From assembly GCA_947456815.1 (NCBI GenBank), contig CANGTL010000008.1, positions 1-64,000 on the forward strand: DNA of 64,000 bases, given 5' to 3'. A program made the position numbers and the translations under genes. This stretch comes from Flavobacteriaceae bacterium. GTDB taxonomy: Bacteria; Bacteroidota; Bacteroidia; Flavobacteriales; Flavobacteriaceae. Shown here in pieces: positions 1 through 8,592 of the stretch. Below the pieces are notes generated by a model. It saw only the letters and a program-made list of their open reading frames with translations, was not told where the DNA came from and did not search any database. Within the stretch, counting starts at the first letter, position 1, and the number at the start of each line of letters is the position of its first letter.

Positions 1-106
1 CCTCTTTAATTTCGTAATACACTGTAATCGTGTCTCCAGCTCCGAATTCAGGGAAGTCTTTTCTTGCAACTAATTCGTCTTGAACGAATTTCATTAAATC
101 TGCCAT
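1..106 (-). CDS. rplS: 50S ribosomal protein L19, N-terminal part (gene runs off the window)
   Basis: Reading the minus strand from the ATG at 106-104 gives MADLMKFVQDELVARKDFPEF and then GDTITVYYEIKE, the N-terminus of bacterial L19, a large-subunit protein at the 30S-50S interface. Only about 35 codons are inside the window, so the ORF track omits it. It lies downstream of trmD on the same strand, the usual trmD-rplS order. About 165 bases separate the two genes, and that gap holds a strong hairpin, so the two may not be simply co-transcribed. Identification rests on the distinctive N-terminal sequence. Confidence 0.88.
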   Translation of the reverse strand, partial: MADLMKFVQDELVARKDFPEFGAGDTITVYYEIKE

Positions 107-207
107 GATAATTGTTTTAATTATGGTTTTAAATCAGAGCAACATTCGCGAGTTTCGCCAGAGGTTGGTCTAAGTGGGCGCAAATATAGATAAAAAAATC
201 AATAAAC

Positions 208-258
208 AAATTCCAAATTCCAAATAATTATTAATACTGATATTGGAATTTGGAATTT
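208..258. terminator. long AT-rich hairpin between trmD and rplS
   Basis: Two perfect 16-base arms, AAATTCCAAATTCCAA (208-223) and TTGGAATTTGGAATTT (243-258), flank a 19-base spacer. Another TTTGGAATTT follows at 264-273. On the minus strand the stem sits about 14 bases after the trmD stop codon and a T-rich stretch follows, so it could terminate or attenuate trmD transcription before rplS. I recall the AATTCCAAATTCC string as a common Flavobacterium intergenic word, so it may also just be a repeat. Confidence 0.5.
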
Positions 259-271
259 TTAAATTTGGAAT

Positions 272-946
272 TTATTCTAATAAATCTGGTCTGCGATTTT
301 TCGTATGCTCATAAGCCTTGTCCTCGCGCCATTTGTCAATCTTTGCAAAATGGCCGCTAGTCAAAACATCTGGAACTTTCCAGCCTTTATAATCGGCAGG
401 TCTTGTATAAATTGGTCCAGACAACAAACCATCCTGAAAACTGTCTGTCAATGCCGAAGTCTCGTCGCTCAAAACACCAGGAATCAATCGAATAAGCGCG
501 TCAGACAAAACCAAAGCGCCCAATTCACCACCACTCAAAACATAATCGCCAATCGAAATTTCTTTCGTGATAAAATGATCTCGAACGCGCTGATCTACAC
601 CCTTGTAATGTCCGCACAAAATGATAATATTACCCAACATCGACATCGTATTCGCCATTTTCTGATCTAGCGTTTCTCCATCTGGCGTCATATAAATGAT
701 TTCGTCGTACTCGCGCTCGCTTTTCAACTTCGTGATACAAGCATCAATCGGTTGCACCATCATCACCATACCAGCGCCACCTCCGAAAGGATAATCGTCT
801 ACACTTTTTTGTTTGTTGGTCGTATAATCGCGCAAGTTGTGAAGATGCACTTCCACCAAACCTTTGTCAATCGCGCGTTTCATAATCGAAGCCTCAAACG
901 GACTCCGCAGTAATTCTGGTAAAACGGTAATGATATCGATGCGCAT
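272..946 (-). CDS. trmD: tRNA (guanine-N1-)-methyltransferase TrmD
   Basis: This enzyme methylates N1 of G37 next to the anticodon using S-adenosylmethionine, which prevents +1 frameshifting. The 224-aa length is normal. Visible family motifs are GGGAGM (residues 55-60), the SPOUT-knot segments GHYKGVDQR (112-120) and [11 protein letters not shown] (131-141), and the C-terminal tRNA-binding part with [10 protein letters not shown] and [13 protein letters not shown]. rplS follows on the same strand. A TACATTTG element lies 21 bases before the start and may be its -7 box. The plus-strand ORFs 305-670 and 864-1058 are shadows. Confidence 0.96.
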   Translation of the reverse strand: MRIDIITVLPELLRSPFEASIMKRAIDKGLVEVHLHNLRDYTTNKQKSVDDYPFGGGAGMVMMVQPIDACITKLKSEREYDEIIYMTPDGETLDQKMANTMSMLGNIIILCGHYKGVDQRVRDHFITKEISIGDYVLSGGELGALVLSDALIRLIPGVLSDETSALTDSFQDGLLSGPIYTRPADYKGWKVPDVLTSGHFAKIDKWREDKAYEHTKNRRPDLLE

Positions 947-966
947 TATAATGAAGTTTTGGTCGA

Positions 967-974
967 CAAATGTA
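967..974 (-). promoter_or_regulatory. candidate -7 box for trmD
   Basis: CAAATGTA on the plus strand reads TACATTTG on the minus strand, an exact match to the Bacteroidota -7 consensus TAnnTTTG, 21 bases upstream of the trmD ATG. I see no TTG at the expected -33 distance, so this is a half-site call. Confidence 0.35.
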
Positions 975-989
975 CGAAGTTTTTTTAGG

Positions 990-1095
990 AGCTATTCCCG
1001 CTATACGTTACAATCTTTTGTGATTGTCACCCTGAGCGCAGTCGAAGGGCTTTTCTGACACAAAAGGATTTCCACTGCTATCGGGGCTAGGGCAA
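990..1095. repeat. dispersed Flavobacterium-type intergenic repeat with a second repeat nested inside
   Basis: The outer parts, AGCTATTCCCGCTAT...ATCTTTTG and CAAAAGGATTTCC...GGGGCTAGGGCAA, match a second copy at 25983-26061 in this window. ATCTTTTG and CAAAAGGAT can pair as a hairpin. In this copy the loop holds GTCACCCTGAGCGCAGTCGAAGGGC (1026-1050), itself a widespread Bacteroidota intergenic palindrome (CCCT...AGGG). I see no coding potential. The ORF 864-1058 only runs across it. Confidence 0.7.
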
Positions 1096-1242
1096 CTTCA
1101 TCCCATTGAGCACTTGTCAGAAAATCTGCAATAATCAGTCCCATCAGCATTATCTGTGTGCTATCATCCATTTGTAAATTTCCAAAGCTTCAAATTATCT
1201 AATTAAATTCGTAATTTCGCCCCACAATTTAAAAACACAAAA

Positions 1243-2175
1243 ATGGAAAACGGAATATACGCTAAATTCAACACTGCAAAGGGTGCAATTTTAGTAAAGC
1301 TAACGCACGATTTAACACCAGGAACAGTTGGGAACTTCGTCGGATTGGCAGAAGGAAATCTAGAGAACAAAGTAAAACCACAAGGAAATAAATATTACGA
1401 TGGACTGAAATTTCACCGCGTTATTCCAGACTTTATGATTCAAGGTGGCTGTCCACAAGGCATCGGAACTGGTGGCCCAGGCTATAATTTTGATGATGAG
1501 TTTCACCAAGATTTACGTCACGATGCTCCAGGAGTTTTGTCGATGGCTAACTCTGGACCAGGAAGCAACGGTTCGCAATTCTTCATTACGCACGTCGCTA
1601 CACCATGGTTAGATGACAAACATACGGTTTTCGGAAATGTAGTCGAAGGACAAGACGTGGTTGATGCTATTGCGCAAGGTGATTCATTAGATTCTGTCGA
1701 AATCATTAGAGTAGGAGCAGAAGCTGAAAAATGGAATGCCATTGAAGCATTTCGAGTTTTTGAAGGTTCACGCGCCAAACGAGAAGCAGCAGCAAGAGCA
1801 GAAGCCGAAGCGGCAATGGAAAAATTAGCAGCCGGTTTTGAAAAGACAGAAAGTGGTTTACGATACAAAATGATCCAAAAAGGAAACGGTAAGAAAGCGG
1901 AAAATGGGAAAACAGTTTCTGTTCATTATTCAGGTTCATTAGAAAATGGAAAAGTCTTCGATTCGTCTTACACCAGAAAAAAACCAATAGAATTCCCATT
2001 AGGACAAGGTAACGTTATCGAAGGTTGGGACGAAGGAATCGCATTGTTGCAAGTAGGTGACAAGGCTCGATTTGTAATCCCATCGCATTTAGGTTACGGA
2101 TCTAGAGGCGCTGGCGGGGTAATTCCACCGAACGCCACTTTAGTTTTCGACGTAGAATTGATGGACGTGAAATAA
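1243..2175 (+). CDS. dual-domain peptidyl-prolyl isomerase: cyclophilin fused to FKBP
   Basis: Two unrelated prolyl isomerase folds lie in one 310-aa chain. Residues 1-155 are a cyclophilin with [13 protein letters not shown] (57-69; the catalytic Arg is 59) and [19 protein letters not shown] (113-131). Residues about 155-200 form an Ala/Glu/Arg-rich, probably helical linker. Residues 200-310 are an FKBP with [17 protein letters not shown] (227-243), VIEGWDEG (258-265) and [17 protein letters not shown] (284-300). Both active sites look intact. No signal peptide is seen, so it is probably a cytoplasmic folding catalyst. FKBP-cyclophilin fusions (dual-family immunophilins) are known from Flavobacterium. 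It stands alone, with a terminator directly after it. Confidence 0.94.
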   Translation: MENGIYAKFNTAKGAILVKLTHDLTPGTVGNFVGLAEGNLENKVKPQGNKYYDGLKFHRVIPDFMIQGGCPQGIGTGGPGYNFDDEFHQDLRHDAPGVLSMANSGPGSNGSQFFITHVATPWLDDKHTVFGNVVEGQDVVDAIAQGDSLDSVEIIRVGAEAEKWNAIEAFRVFEGSRAKREAAARAEAEAAMEKLAAGFEKTESGLRYKMIQKGNGKKAENGKTVSVHYSGSLENGKVFDSSYTRKKPIEFPLGQGNVIEGWDEGIALLQVGDKARFVIPSHLGYGSRGAGGVIPPNATLVFDVELMDVK

Positions 2176-2205
2176 TATACGAAGGTCATTTTTTGATATT
2201 CGAAA

Positions 2206-2243
2206 AAAAATCTCAATGATAAAAGCTATTGGGATTTTTTTAT
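2206..2243 (+). terminator. rho-independent terminator after the cyclophilin-FKBP gene
   Basis: AAAAATCTCAAT (2206-2217) pairs with ATTGGGATTTTT (2228-2239) with one G-U pair and a 10-base loop, followed by more T residues. It overlaps the first codons of the ORF-track start for the next gene, which argues that the next gene really begins at 2268. Confidence 0.7.
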
Positions 2244-2267
2244 ATTTACAAATCAAAAGCAAATAAA

Positions 2268-2624
2268 ATGAAAGCAAAATATATTTTGGGTTTGTCACTA
2301 TTTGGAGTTTTCACTTCGTGCGGTACACCAGCGGCAGTAAGTTCAACAACTACAACGCAGATTGAAAAAGAAGAAAAAATCAAACCCACCGAAGGAGTTC
2401 CTACTGCACCACAAAGGGAAACTAGACAACTGGTCATGACCAAAGAGCTTACAGAGGGAAAAGATCTATATGAAAAATATTGCACCTCATGCCACAGAAT
2501 GTTTGAGGCCAAGGAATTTGGTAAGGATGAATGGCCATCCATCTTTGTGCAAATGCAAGAAAAAGCGCACTTAAGCAATAGTCAAATGGCGAGTATTTCG
2601 AATTATATATACGCGCAGTTGTAA
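2268..2624 (+). CDS. small cytochrome c-like lipoprotein
   Basis: I place the start at the ATG at 2268 (118 aa), not at 2229. The upstream codons overlap the previous gene's terminator, and the shorter form begins with a clean lipoprotein signal MKAKYILGLSLFGVFTSC with the lipid-attachment Cys at 18. After a Thr/Lys-rich linker comes one haem-binding CTSCH (72-76) in the context GKDLYEKYCTSCHRMF. Only about 55 residues follow the haem motif, with M97 a possible axial ligand. It is probably a membrane-anchored periplasmic mono-haem electron carrier. Its partner is not evident from the neighbours. It stands alone and has its own terminator. Confidence 0.8.
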   Translation: MKAKYILGLSLFGVFTSCGTPAAVSSTTTTQIEKEEKIKPTEGVPTAPQRETRQLVMTKELTEGKDLYEKYCTSCHRMFEAKEFGKDEWPSIFVQMQEKAHLSNSQMASISNYIYAQL

Positions 2625-2645
2625 TTCAATTATAATTTAAAATAA

Positions 2646-2677
2646 AAAAACATCCCAATATTAGGATGTTTTTTTTA
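2646..2677. terminator. bidirectional terminator between convergent genes
   Basis: AAACATCC (2648-2655) and GGATGTTT (2664-2671) form a stem with an 8-base loop, flanked by A-runs and T-runs. It can serve both the cytochrome gene (+) and the T9SS cargo gene (-). Confidence 0.8.
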
Positions 2678-2722
2678 TGAAGTTACGATGAAATTAGTTC
2701 AGGTTTTATAGATTTCTATGAA

Positions 2723-3586
2723 CTAATCCTTAACTAGTATTTTTTCAGAAGCTACTAACTTCCCATTCTCAAACAACTGAATCAAATACAAGCCACCAGT
2801 CAAATTATCTTTAGTAAGCGAAATTTTATTACCACTTAAATGATCCATTTGTTTGACCATTTGCCCCATCGCATTATACATTTTTAGTGTTGAATTGTTG
2901 AAACTCAATTCTGAAGAAATCATCAAATCAGTTTGAAATGGGTTAGGCGAAAAGATTATTTTTGAAGCTTTATAATCAGCCTCAAAAATCCCCAAAGCAG
3001 CACAATCTGTCGCTGTTCCTCCATTTGCTATACCTTGATTGTAAATATTTTCACCATTTTGAAAACTGCATCGCAAAGCAAATACTGGATCTGAAAGCAT
3101 TTCGTAATTAGCAATCAATGGATGTTCTGTATTTCCAACACCCTCAACCCAAACTTCGTCAAAACCAAACGGACTCGAGATATTGTTCAAATACCACTGC
3201 CTTCTTTGTCCACCATTCACATTAATATTAGTGATTGCTAGAACAACATAGTTTTCTCCGTTGGCCAGAGTAATATTATCCGAAACATTTAGATTAAAGT
3301 CAAAAAATAAAACATCGGCGCCTCCGACATTTTTATACACTTTCCTTGAAGCAACATCTTCTCTCAACAAATATTCTGCGCTCGATGATGGGCTTCCGAA
3401 TTTTTGATAAGTATATATGCCAACCGTTTCCTGGCCGATTTGACTGATGGTGAAAGTTTGACTTCCACCAAAATTGTAAACGGTAACAACCCAAGATGAA
3501 TTGTTTAAAACAGGAATATACGCTTGCGAAAATACATTTCCAGTGACCAATATTAAAAGTAAATAAATGTAAGTTTTAGTGTTCAT
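2723..3586 (-). CDS. secreted protein with T9SS type A C-terminal sorting domain
   Basis: This 287-aa protein begins with a signal peptide (MNTKTYIYLLLILVTGNVFSQ) and ends with a type A T9SS sorting domain (about 211-287): IIFSPNPFQTDLMI, then LKMYNAMGQMVKQM, then LTGGLYLIQLFENGK and a final Lys-rich strand. The PNP...G.Y...GK pattern is the usual signature for export by the type IX system and surface attachment or release. The central part (22-205) has a beta-rich look with Trp and Asn. I do not recognise an enzyme motif, so its function is unknown. It is monocistronic between the cytochrome and glgC genes. Confidence 0.85.
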   Translation of the reverse strand: MNTKTYIYLLLILVTGNVFSQAYIPVLNNSSWVVTVYNFGGSQTFTISQIGQETVGIYTYQKFGSPSSSAEYLLREDVASRKVYKNVGGADVLFFDFNLNVSDNITLANGENYVVLAITNINVNGGQRRQWYLNNISSPFGFDEVWVEGVGNTEHPLIANYEMLSDPVFALRCSFQNGENIYNQGIANGGTATDCAALGIFEADYKASKIIFSPNPFQTDLMISSELSFNNSTLKMYNAMGQMVKQMDHLSGNKISLTKDNLTGGLYLIQLFENGKLVASEKILVKD

Positions 3587-3639
3587 TGTGTGGTTTTATT
3601 TTGGTTAATATAGTCTCGGAAAGTATTCAATTAAAGCTA

Positions 3640-4911
3640 TTACACCGTAAATCCATTCGGCAATATCGCTCCTTTTTTCACTACGATGATTCCATCTTTG
3701 ACAGTGTATAAAGGCGTGTTTGTATCCGCCAAATGTTTACCGCCGTTGAGTCTCACATCATTGCCAATTCGACAGTCTTTATCTACAATCGTATTGTTGA
3801 TAAAACAGCGTTCGCCAATGCCGACATTGATTATATTCATCTGTATATTACTGCGTATTTCCTCAATATTTTGATAGTAATCATTTCCCATCAAATACGA
3901 ATTGAGAATGGTTGACCCAAAACCAATGCGACTTCTAATACCAATAACGGAATGCTCAATCGTTGTTCCGTTGATGATGCAACCTTCTGTAATGATTGAC
4001 TTGTCGATGGTTGAGGTTCCTGTGATTTTCGATGGAGGTAAAACCCTCGCTCTTGTGTATATTTTACTTGAATTATCAAACAAATTAAATTTCGGAATAT
4101 CGTCGGTCAAACCTAAATTGGCTTCAAAAAACGAATCGATGTTTCCGATGTCGGTCCAGTAACCTTCATATTGATAACTCAGTATTTTTTCTTTTCCAAT
4201 CGATTGCGGAATGATCTCTTTCCCAAAATCTTTGGTATTCGGATTTTTCATCAATTCTACCAACAAATCTTTATTGAAGATGTAAATTCCCATCGAAGCC
4301 AAATACAATTTACCTTCCGATTTCATTTCGTCACTCACTTCCGACGTCCATTGCGGTAATAAATCAGCGGCCGGTTTTTCTATAAACGATGAAATAAAAC
4401 TGTTTTCATCGGTTTTTAAAATTCCAAATTCTGGCGCCTCTTTCGAGTTCACTGGTAAGGTCGCAATCGTAATGGTTGCGCCACTATCGTGATGGGCTTT
4501 GATCATTTGATTGAAATCCATTTGATACAACTGGTCGCCAGATAAAATCAGAGCGTAATCAAAGTCATGATTCATAAAATGTAGCATGCATTGTCGCACA
4601 GCATCGGCAGTTCCTTGAAACCACGTTGGGTTATCAGGCGTTTGCTCGGCAGCCAAAATATCAACGAAAGCGGTACTAAAGTGACTAAAATGATAGGTGT
4701 TTTTGATGTGCTGATTTAAAGAAGCGGAGTTGAATTGCGTCAACACAAACATTCTCTTGATATCCGAATTGATGCAATTCGAAATAGGAATATCCACCAA
4801 TCGATATTTTCCGGCAATGGGAACCGCAGGTTTTGAGCGCGTTTCTGTGAGAGGTGCCAAACGTGAACCTTGTCCGCCACCGAGAATGATAGCTAAAGCT
4901 GATTTATTCAT
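3640..4911 (-). CDS. glgC: glucose-1-phosphate adenylyltransferase
   Basis: Makes ADP-glucose from ATP and glucose-1-phosphate, the committed step of bacterial glycogen synthesis. The 423-aa length fits the family. The N-terminal nucleotidyltransferase domain shows GGGQGSRL (11-18), KPAVPIAGKYRLVDIPISNC (27-46), GTADAVRQ (100-107) and the metal-binding SGDQLYQMD (124-132). The C-terminal part (about 295-423) has the left-handed beta-helix pattern that carries allosteric control. It follows glgA on the same strand with a 5-base gap, so the two are co-transcribed. No branching enzyme gene is in the window. Confidence 0.95.
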   Translation of the reverse strand: MNKSALAIILGGGQGSRLAPLTETRSKPAVPIAGKYRLVDIPISNCINSDIKRMFVLTQFNSASLNQHIKNTYHFSHFSTAFVDILAAEQTPDNPTWFQGTADAVRQCMLHFMNHDFDYALILSGDQLYQMDFNQMIKAHHDSGATITIATLPVNSKEAPEFGILKTDENSFISSFIEKPAADLLPQWTSEVSDEMKSEGKLYLASMGIYIFNKDLLVELMKNPNTKDFGKEIIPQSIGKEKILSYQYEGYWTDIGNIDSFFEANLGLTDDIPKFNLFDNSSKIYTRARVLPPSKITGTSTIDKSIITEGCIINGTTIEHSVIGIRSRIGFGSTILNSYLMGNDYYQNIEEIRSNIQMNIINVGIGERCFINNTIVDKDCRIGNDVRLNGGKHLADTNTPLYTVKDGIIVVKKGAILPNGFTV

Positions 4912-4916
4912 TTTCT

Positions 4917-6332
4917 TTATTTTTTTAAAGATTGGTATATTGCAATGTATTCTTCGGCTACTTTATCCCAAGAATGGTCAATTTGCTGAATGGTTTTTCT
5001 GATGTCATCGAATTTTTTGGTGTCGTGAAATAATTCAACAGCGCGAGAAATGGAATGACAAACATCGAAAACACTGGTTTCATTGTGACAAATTCCAAAT
5101 CCGCCATCGCCCATATCTACAACGGTATCACGCAATCCTCCTGTTCTTCTAACAATTGGAATATTGCCGTAACGCAAGGCGTACATTTGATTCAGACCGC
5201 AAGGCTCTACTCGCGATGGCATGAGTAAAAAGTCGGCGCCAGCATACAAAATATGCGCTAATTTCTCATTATAGCCGATGTAAGCGTTGTAATTTCCGTG
5301 ATAAAAATTTTGCAAACCTTCGAGCTCTCTTTCAACCGTTGGATCGCCAGAACCTAAAATTAAAATATTAATTTCTTGTGGATGTTGATTGAGTGCAACG
5401 CTGCAAATTTGTGGAATCAAATCAGCGCCTTTTTCACCTACTAATCTTCCAATAAACGTGAAAAGCGGTTTTGATGGATCTAGATTAAATTGTTCGCACA
5501 AGAATTCTTTGTTTTTTGTTTTCCCCTTTTTGAAATCTTTTAAAGTGTAATTAGCATGTAGTAATGGATCTGTTTTGGTGTTCCAAACTTCTGTGTCAAT
5601 TCCGTTTAAAATCCCTAGTGATTTAGGTCTTTCCCATCGTAACAAATTTTCCAAACCATTGGCGTGATTGCTAATTTCGTCGAGATAACTCGGAGAAACA
5701 GTTGTCACTTTCCAAGCACATTTGATGGCTGATGCAAGGGGATTGATTGTTCCATTCCATTCTAAATAACCAATTTTATACAAATCGAACTGAGGCAAAT
5801 AATGCAATTTATCATAGCCAAACCAACCTTGGTATTGTCCGTTATGAATGGTGATAATCGTAGGTGTGTTTTTTAGATTTTGATAATTAAAGCAATGCTG
5901 CACCATAAAGGGAATCAAGCCAGAATGATGATCGTGGCAGTGAATCACGTCTGGCAATTGATCGGTTTCCGTCAACCAATTCAAAAAAGCAATTTGAAAA
6001 GAAAGAAAGCGCTCGGTGTCGTCTTCATAGGAATAAACATTCGTCCGATCAAATAATTCTGGAATCGCAATTTGATATAACTCAAATCCCAATTGATTGG
6101 TTTTTTCTTTCAAAATAGAATAGGAGAAGAGAAAATAGCCCAATTTTAATTTTCCTTCATGCACCACGTCGTAGGCAGTTTTCTGAAAAAAAGCATTGTT
6201 ATATGCAGGAACAACGACTCGTGCCAGATGTCCCAATTGATTTTGGTATTTGGGCAAAGCGCCAACCACATCTCCCAATCCACCAACTTTGGCAACGGGA
6301 TAACATTCGGCGCTGATATGATATATATTCAT
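4917..6332 (-). CDS. glgA: glycogen synthase (ADP-glucose type, GT5)
   Basis: Elongates alpha-1,4-glucan from ADP-glucose. The 471-aa chain has the GT5 signatures: KVGGLGDVVGALPKY at 15-29 (the Lys binds ADP), HIHN-like IITIHNGQYQGWFG, and EPCGLNQMYALRYGNIPIV starting at E376, followed by RRTGGLRDTV. It is the first gene of the glgA-glgC pair. The start at 6332 sits directly against an inverted repeat (6332-6374) that could fold over the translation start. Confidence 0.95.
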   Translation of the reverse strand: MNIYHISAECYPVAKVGGLGDVVGALPKYQNQLGHLARVVVPAYNNAFFQKTAYDVVHEGKLKLGYFLFSYSILKEKTNQLGFELYQIAIPELFDRTNVYSYEDDTERFLSFQIAFLNWLTETDQLPDVIHCHDHHSGLIPFMVQHCFNYQNLKNTPTIITIHNGQYQGWFGYDKLHYLPQFDLYKIGYLEWNGTINPLASAIKCAWKVTTVSPSYLDEISNHANGLENLLRWERPKSLGILNGIDTEVWNTKTDPLLHANYTLKDFKKGKTKNKEFLCEQFNLDPSKPLFTFIGRLVGEKGADLIPQICSVALNQHPQEINILILGSGDPTVERELEGLQNFYHGNYNAYIGYNEKLAHILYAGADFLLMPSRVEPCGLNQMYALRYGNIPIVRRTGGLRDTVVDMGDGGFGICHNETSVFDVCHSISRAVELFHDTKKFDDIRKTIQQIDHSWDKVAEEYIAIYQSLKK

Positions 6333-6374
6333 AGTGCAATAAACTTTCGTAGAATAAGGAAAATCCTTGCACTA
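6332..6374 (-). promoter_or_regulatory. inverted repeat in the glgA leader
   Basis: TAGTGCAA (6332-6339) and TTGCACTA (6367-6374) are perfect 8-base arms separated by 27 bases. The downstream arm abuts and includes the first base of the glgA start codon. It could be an operator for a dimeric repressor or an mRNA structure that masks the start. No regulator is identified. Confidence 0.3.
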
Positions 6375-6478
6375 AATGTATAAAAATAAATCAACTTTAA
6401 TGTTAGGCAGCTGTTATAAAAACTATACAGGTTCAAAAATGCGTTGGGAACAAAGCAAAAATAATTATCATAAAAATG

Positions 6479-6486
6479 TATATTTG
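6479..6486 (+). promoter_or_regulatory. candidate -7 box for the CsaA-like gene
   Basis: TATATTTG is an exact TAnnTTTG match 34 bases before the ATG at 6521. I see no TTG at a consensus distance upstream, so this is a half-site call. Confidence 0.35.
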
Positions 6487-6520
6487 AACATCAATCTACT
6501 TATTAATATAACAATATAAA

Positions 6521-6874
6521 ATGGAGAAAAGAGAGTTGTCTCAGTTGTTATGGTCTGATTTTGAAAAAGTTGAAATGCGAATCGGAACTATCATTGCGGT
6601 TGCAGATTTTCCCGAAGCTCGTAAACCAGCGTATCAGTTGACGATTGATTTTGGTAGTGATATTGGTCTCAAAAAATCTTCCGCACAAATTACCAAGCGT
6701 TATCAGAAAGAAGATTTGCTTGGTAAGCAAATTGTGGCAGTCGTCAATTTTCCGAAAAAGCAAATTGGAAAATTCAACAGCGAATGTTTGGTTTTGGGTT
6801 CAGTCGGAGAGGAGAATGATATTGTTTTGTTGACCTCGGATTTAAAAGTTGAAAATGGACTGCGAATTGGGTAA
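6521..6874 (+). CDS. CsaA-like tRNA-binding OB-fold protein
   Basis: This 117-aa protein consists of a single tRNA-binding (EMAP/Trbp111-like) OB fold: FEKVEMRIGTIIAVADFPEARKPAY at the N-terminus, GLKKSSAQITKRY, and IVAVVNFPKKQIGKFNSECLVLG in the second half. The SSAQIT and the NFP.KQIG.F.SE.LVLG patterns are typical of CsaA, described as a secretion-related chaperone in Bacillus that binds tRNA and unfolded protein. Function in Bacteroidota is not established. It ends one base before the convergent PaiB-like gene, leaving no room for a terminator between them. Confidence 0.85.
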   Translation: MEKRELSQLLWSDFEKVEMRIGTIIAVADFPEARKPAYQLTIDFGSDIGLKKSSAQITKRYQKEDLLGKQIVAVVNFPKKQIGKFNSECLVLGSVGEENDIVLLTSDLKVENGLRIG

Positions 6875-6875
6875 T

Positions 6876-7490
6876 CTAAAAAGGACATTTTTTCATGGTC
6901 GCAGCCACTTCTTTTGCGTTCACGTTTTCGATTTTTTCTAATTCGGAAATGATGTTGGAATAATCTTTTTCATTTCTATTTTGGGACATTTTTTTGACCG
7001 CTTCGATACTTTCAATTTCGATTTCAAAGGCAACGATTCCAGCAACTTGACGCATGGTTTTTTCCGATAAGTCTTCGATTCGAACTGGGTTTTCAGAATG
7101 TGTTTCGTATTTATCGGTGAGCTTTTTTAGAGACGTAATTGCGGCATCACCTTCGATTATTTTAACTTTCCCGTAGACATGCACCGCGATGTAATTCCAG
7201 GTTGGAACATTTTCTTTTTCATACCAAGACGACGAGATATAAGTGTGTGGACCGGAAAAAATGGCCAAAACATTCGCATCTGATTCAAAACTTTCCCATT
7301 GTGGATTTTCTTTCGAAATATGGCCAAAAAGAATTGGTTTTCCACTTTCGTTTTGCTCTAATTCGAGCGGAATATGCGTCGCCCATAACTTCCCATTTTT
7401 GTTGTTAACTAGAATCCCAAAACTGTTTTCTTGAAGGAATTGTGTAATTTCTTCTTGGTTTTCGTTTTTATAAAGCTCAGGAATATACAT
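6876..7490 (-). CDS. PaiB-family FMN-binding protein
   Basis: This 204-aa protein matches the PaiB family, annotated as FMN-binding negative transcriptional regulator: MYIPELYKNENQEEITQFL at the start, ATHIPLELE, HISKENPQW, VLAIFSGPHTYISSSWYE and VPTWNYIAVHVYGKVKII. The split-barrel flavin-binding fold resembles pyridoxamine-phosphate oxidases. The regulatory role comes from Bacillus PaiB and need not apply here. It is the last gene of a minus-strand run, 57 bases after murB. Confidence 0.87.
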   Translation of the reverse strand: MYIPELYKNENQEEITQFLQENSFGILVNNKNGKLWATHIPLELEQNESGKPILFGHISKENPQWESFESDANVLAIFSGPHTYISSSWYEKENVPTWNYIAVHVYGKVKIIEGDAAITSLKKLTDKYETHSENPVRIEDLSEKTMRQVAGIVAFEIEIESIEAVKKMSQNRNEKDYSNIISELEKIENVNAKEVAATMKKCPF

Positions 7491-7547
7491 GGGATTTAAG
7501 AAGTGAGATTTACGATATTAGATTTATGAAGCACAATTCTTCGTTGT

Positions 7548-8564
7548 TTAGATCACGTTGACTTCGGCTTCGATGTGAATACCGAATTTTTCAAAAATGG
7601 TTTTCTGAATGTCTTTGGAAACAGCCAAGATTTCTTGACCAGTTGCATTGCCATAATTTACCAAAACTAACGCTTGGTTTTTGTGAATTCCAGCATCGCC
7701 AAAACGTTTTCCTTTAAAGCCAGCTTGTTCTATGAGCCAACCTGCAGGAACTTTGACTTCAGTTTCTGAGACTTCATAGTACTTCATTTCGGGAAATTGT
7801 GCGTGAATTTTCTCGAAATCAATTTTTAAGAGGATTGGATTTTTAAAAAAACTACCGCTATTTCCCAACTCTTTCGGATCAGGTAATTTGCTTTGACGAA
7901 TAGCAATCACAGCGTTGCTCACGTCTTTTATTGTAGGATTTTCAATCCCGTGGTTAGCTAATTCAGCTTGAATATCGCCATATGCTGTATTGATCTTATG
8001 ATTGCGTTTGGTAAGTTGAAAAACCACCGATGTGATGATGTATTGGTCTTTTGCTTCCTGTTTGAAGATACTTTCACGATAACCAAAATGACAGTCTTTG
8101 TTTAAAAAAGTTTTTATTTCGAAAGTATCAATTTTTATGGCTTCGCAAGAGATCATAGTGTCTTTGATTTCGGCGCCGTAAGCTCCGATATTCTGGACTG
8201 GAGTTGTTCCGACATTGCCAGGAATTAGCGACATATTTTCTAATCCACCGTAATTTTGAGAAAGTGTCCACAGTACAAACTCATGCCAGTTTTCGCCAGC
8301 TTGACATTCAACCCAAACCCAATCGTCGTTTTCTTGAACTATATTTTTTCCTTTCAAATCGACATGTACGACCAACCCGTCAATATCTTGAGTCAATAGC
8401 ATATTACTTCCGCCACCAAGGATAAATTTCTTCTTGTCCTTATGTTCCTTTAAAATTGCTTCTAATTCGGACAAAGATTGTACAGCAACAAATTGCTTTG
8501 CCTTTGCTTCAATTCCAAAAGTGTTGAAATTTTTAAGTGAAAAGTCGGATTGAATTACTGTCAT
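7548..8564 (-). CDS. murB: UDP-N-acetylmuramate dehydrogenase, type I
   Basis: Reduces UDP-GlcNAc-enolpyruvate to UDP-MurNAc with NADPH and FAD in peptidoglycan precursor synthesis. The 338-aa length matches the E. coli type I form. FAD-binding motifs GGGSNML (50-56) and PGNVGTTPVQNIGAYGAE (115-132) are present. Catalytic residues appear conserved: the Arg of GYRES (161-165), S238 in GNSGSFFKNP as proton donor, and E334 in the terminal EAEVNVI. It is 28 bases downstream of asnB on the same strand. Confidence 0.96.
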   Translation of the reverse strand: MTVIQSDFSLKNFNTFGIEAKAKQFVAVQSLSELEAILKEHKDKKKFILGGGSNMLLTQDIDGLVVHVDLKGKNIVQENDDWVWVECQAGENWHEFVLWTLSQNYGGLENMSLIPGNVGTTPVQNIGAYGAEIKDTMISCEAIKIDTFEIKTFLNKDCHFGYRESIFKQEAKDQYIITSVVFQLTKRNHKINTAYGDIQAELANHGIENPTIKDVSNAVIAIRQSKLPDPKELGNSGSFFKNPILLKIDFEKIHAQFPEMKYYEVSETEVKVPAGWLIEQAGFKGKRFGDAGIHKNQALVLVNYGNATGQEILAVSKDIQKTIFEKFGIHIEAEVNVI

Positions 8565-8592
8565 TTAATTAAGTTATTGCTAAGCAGGAGCT

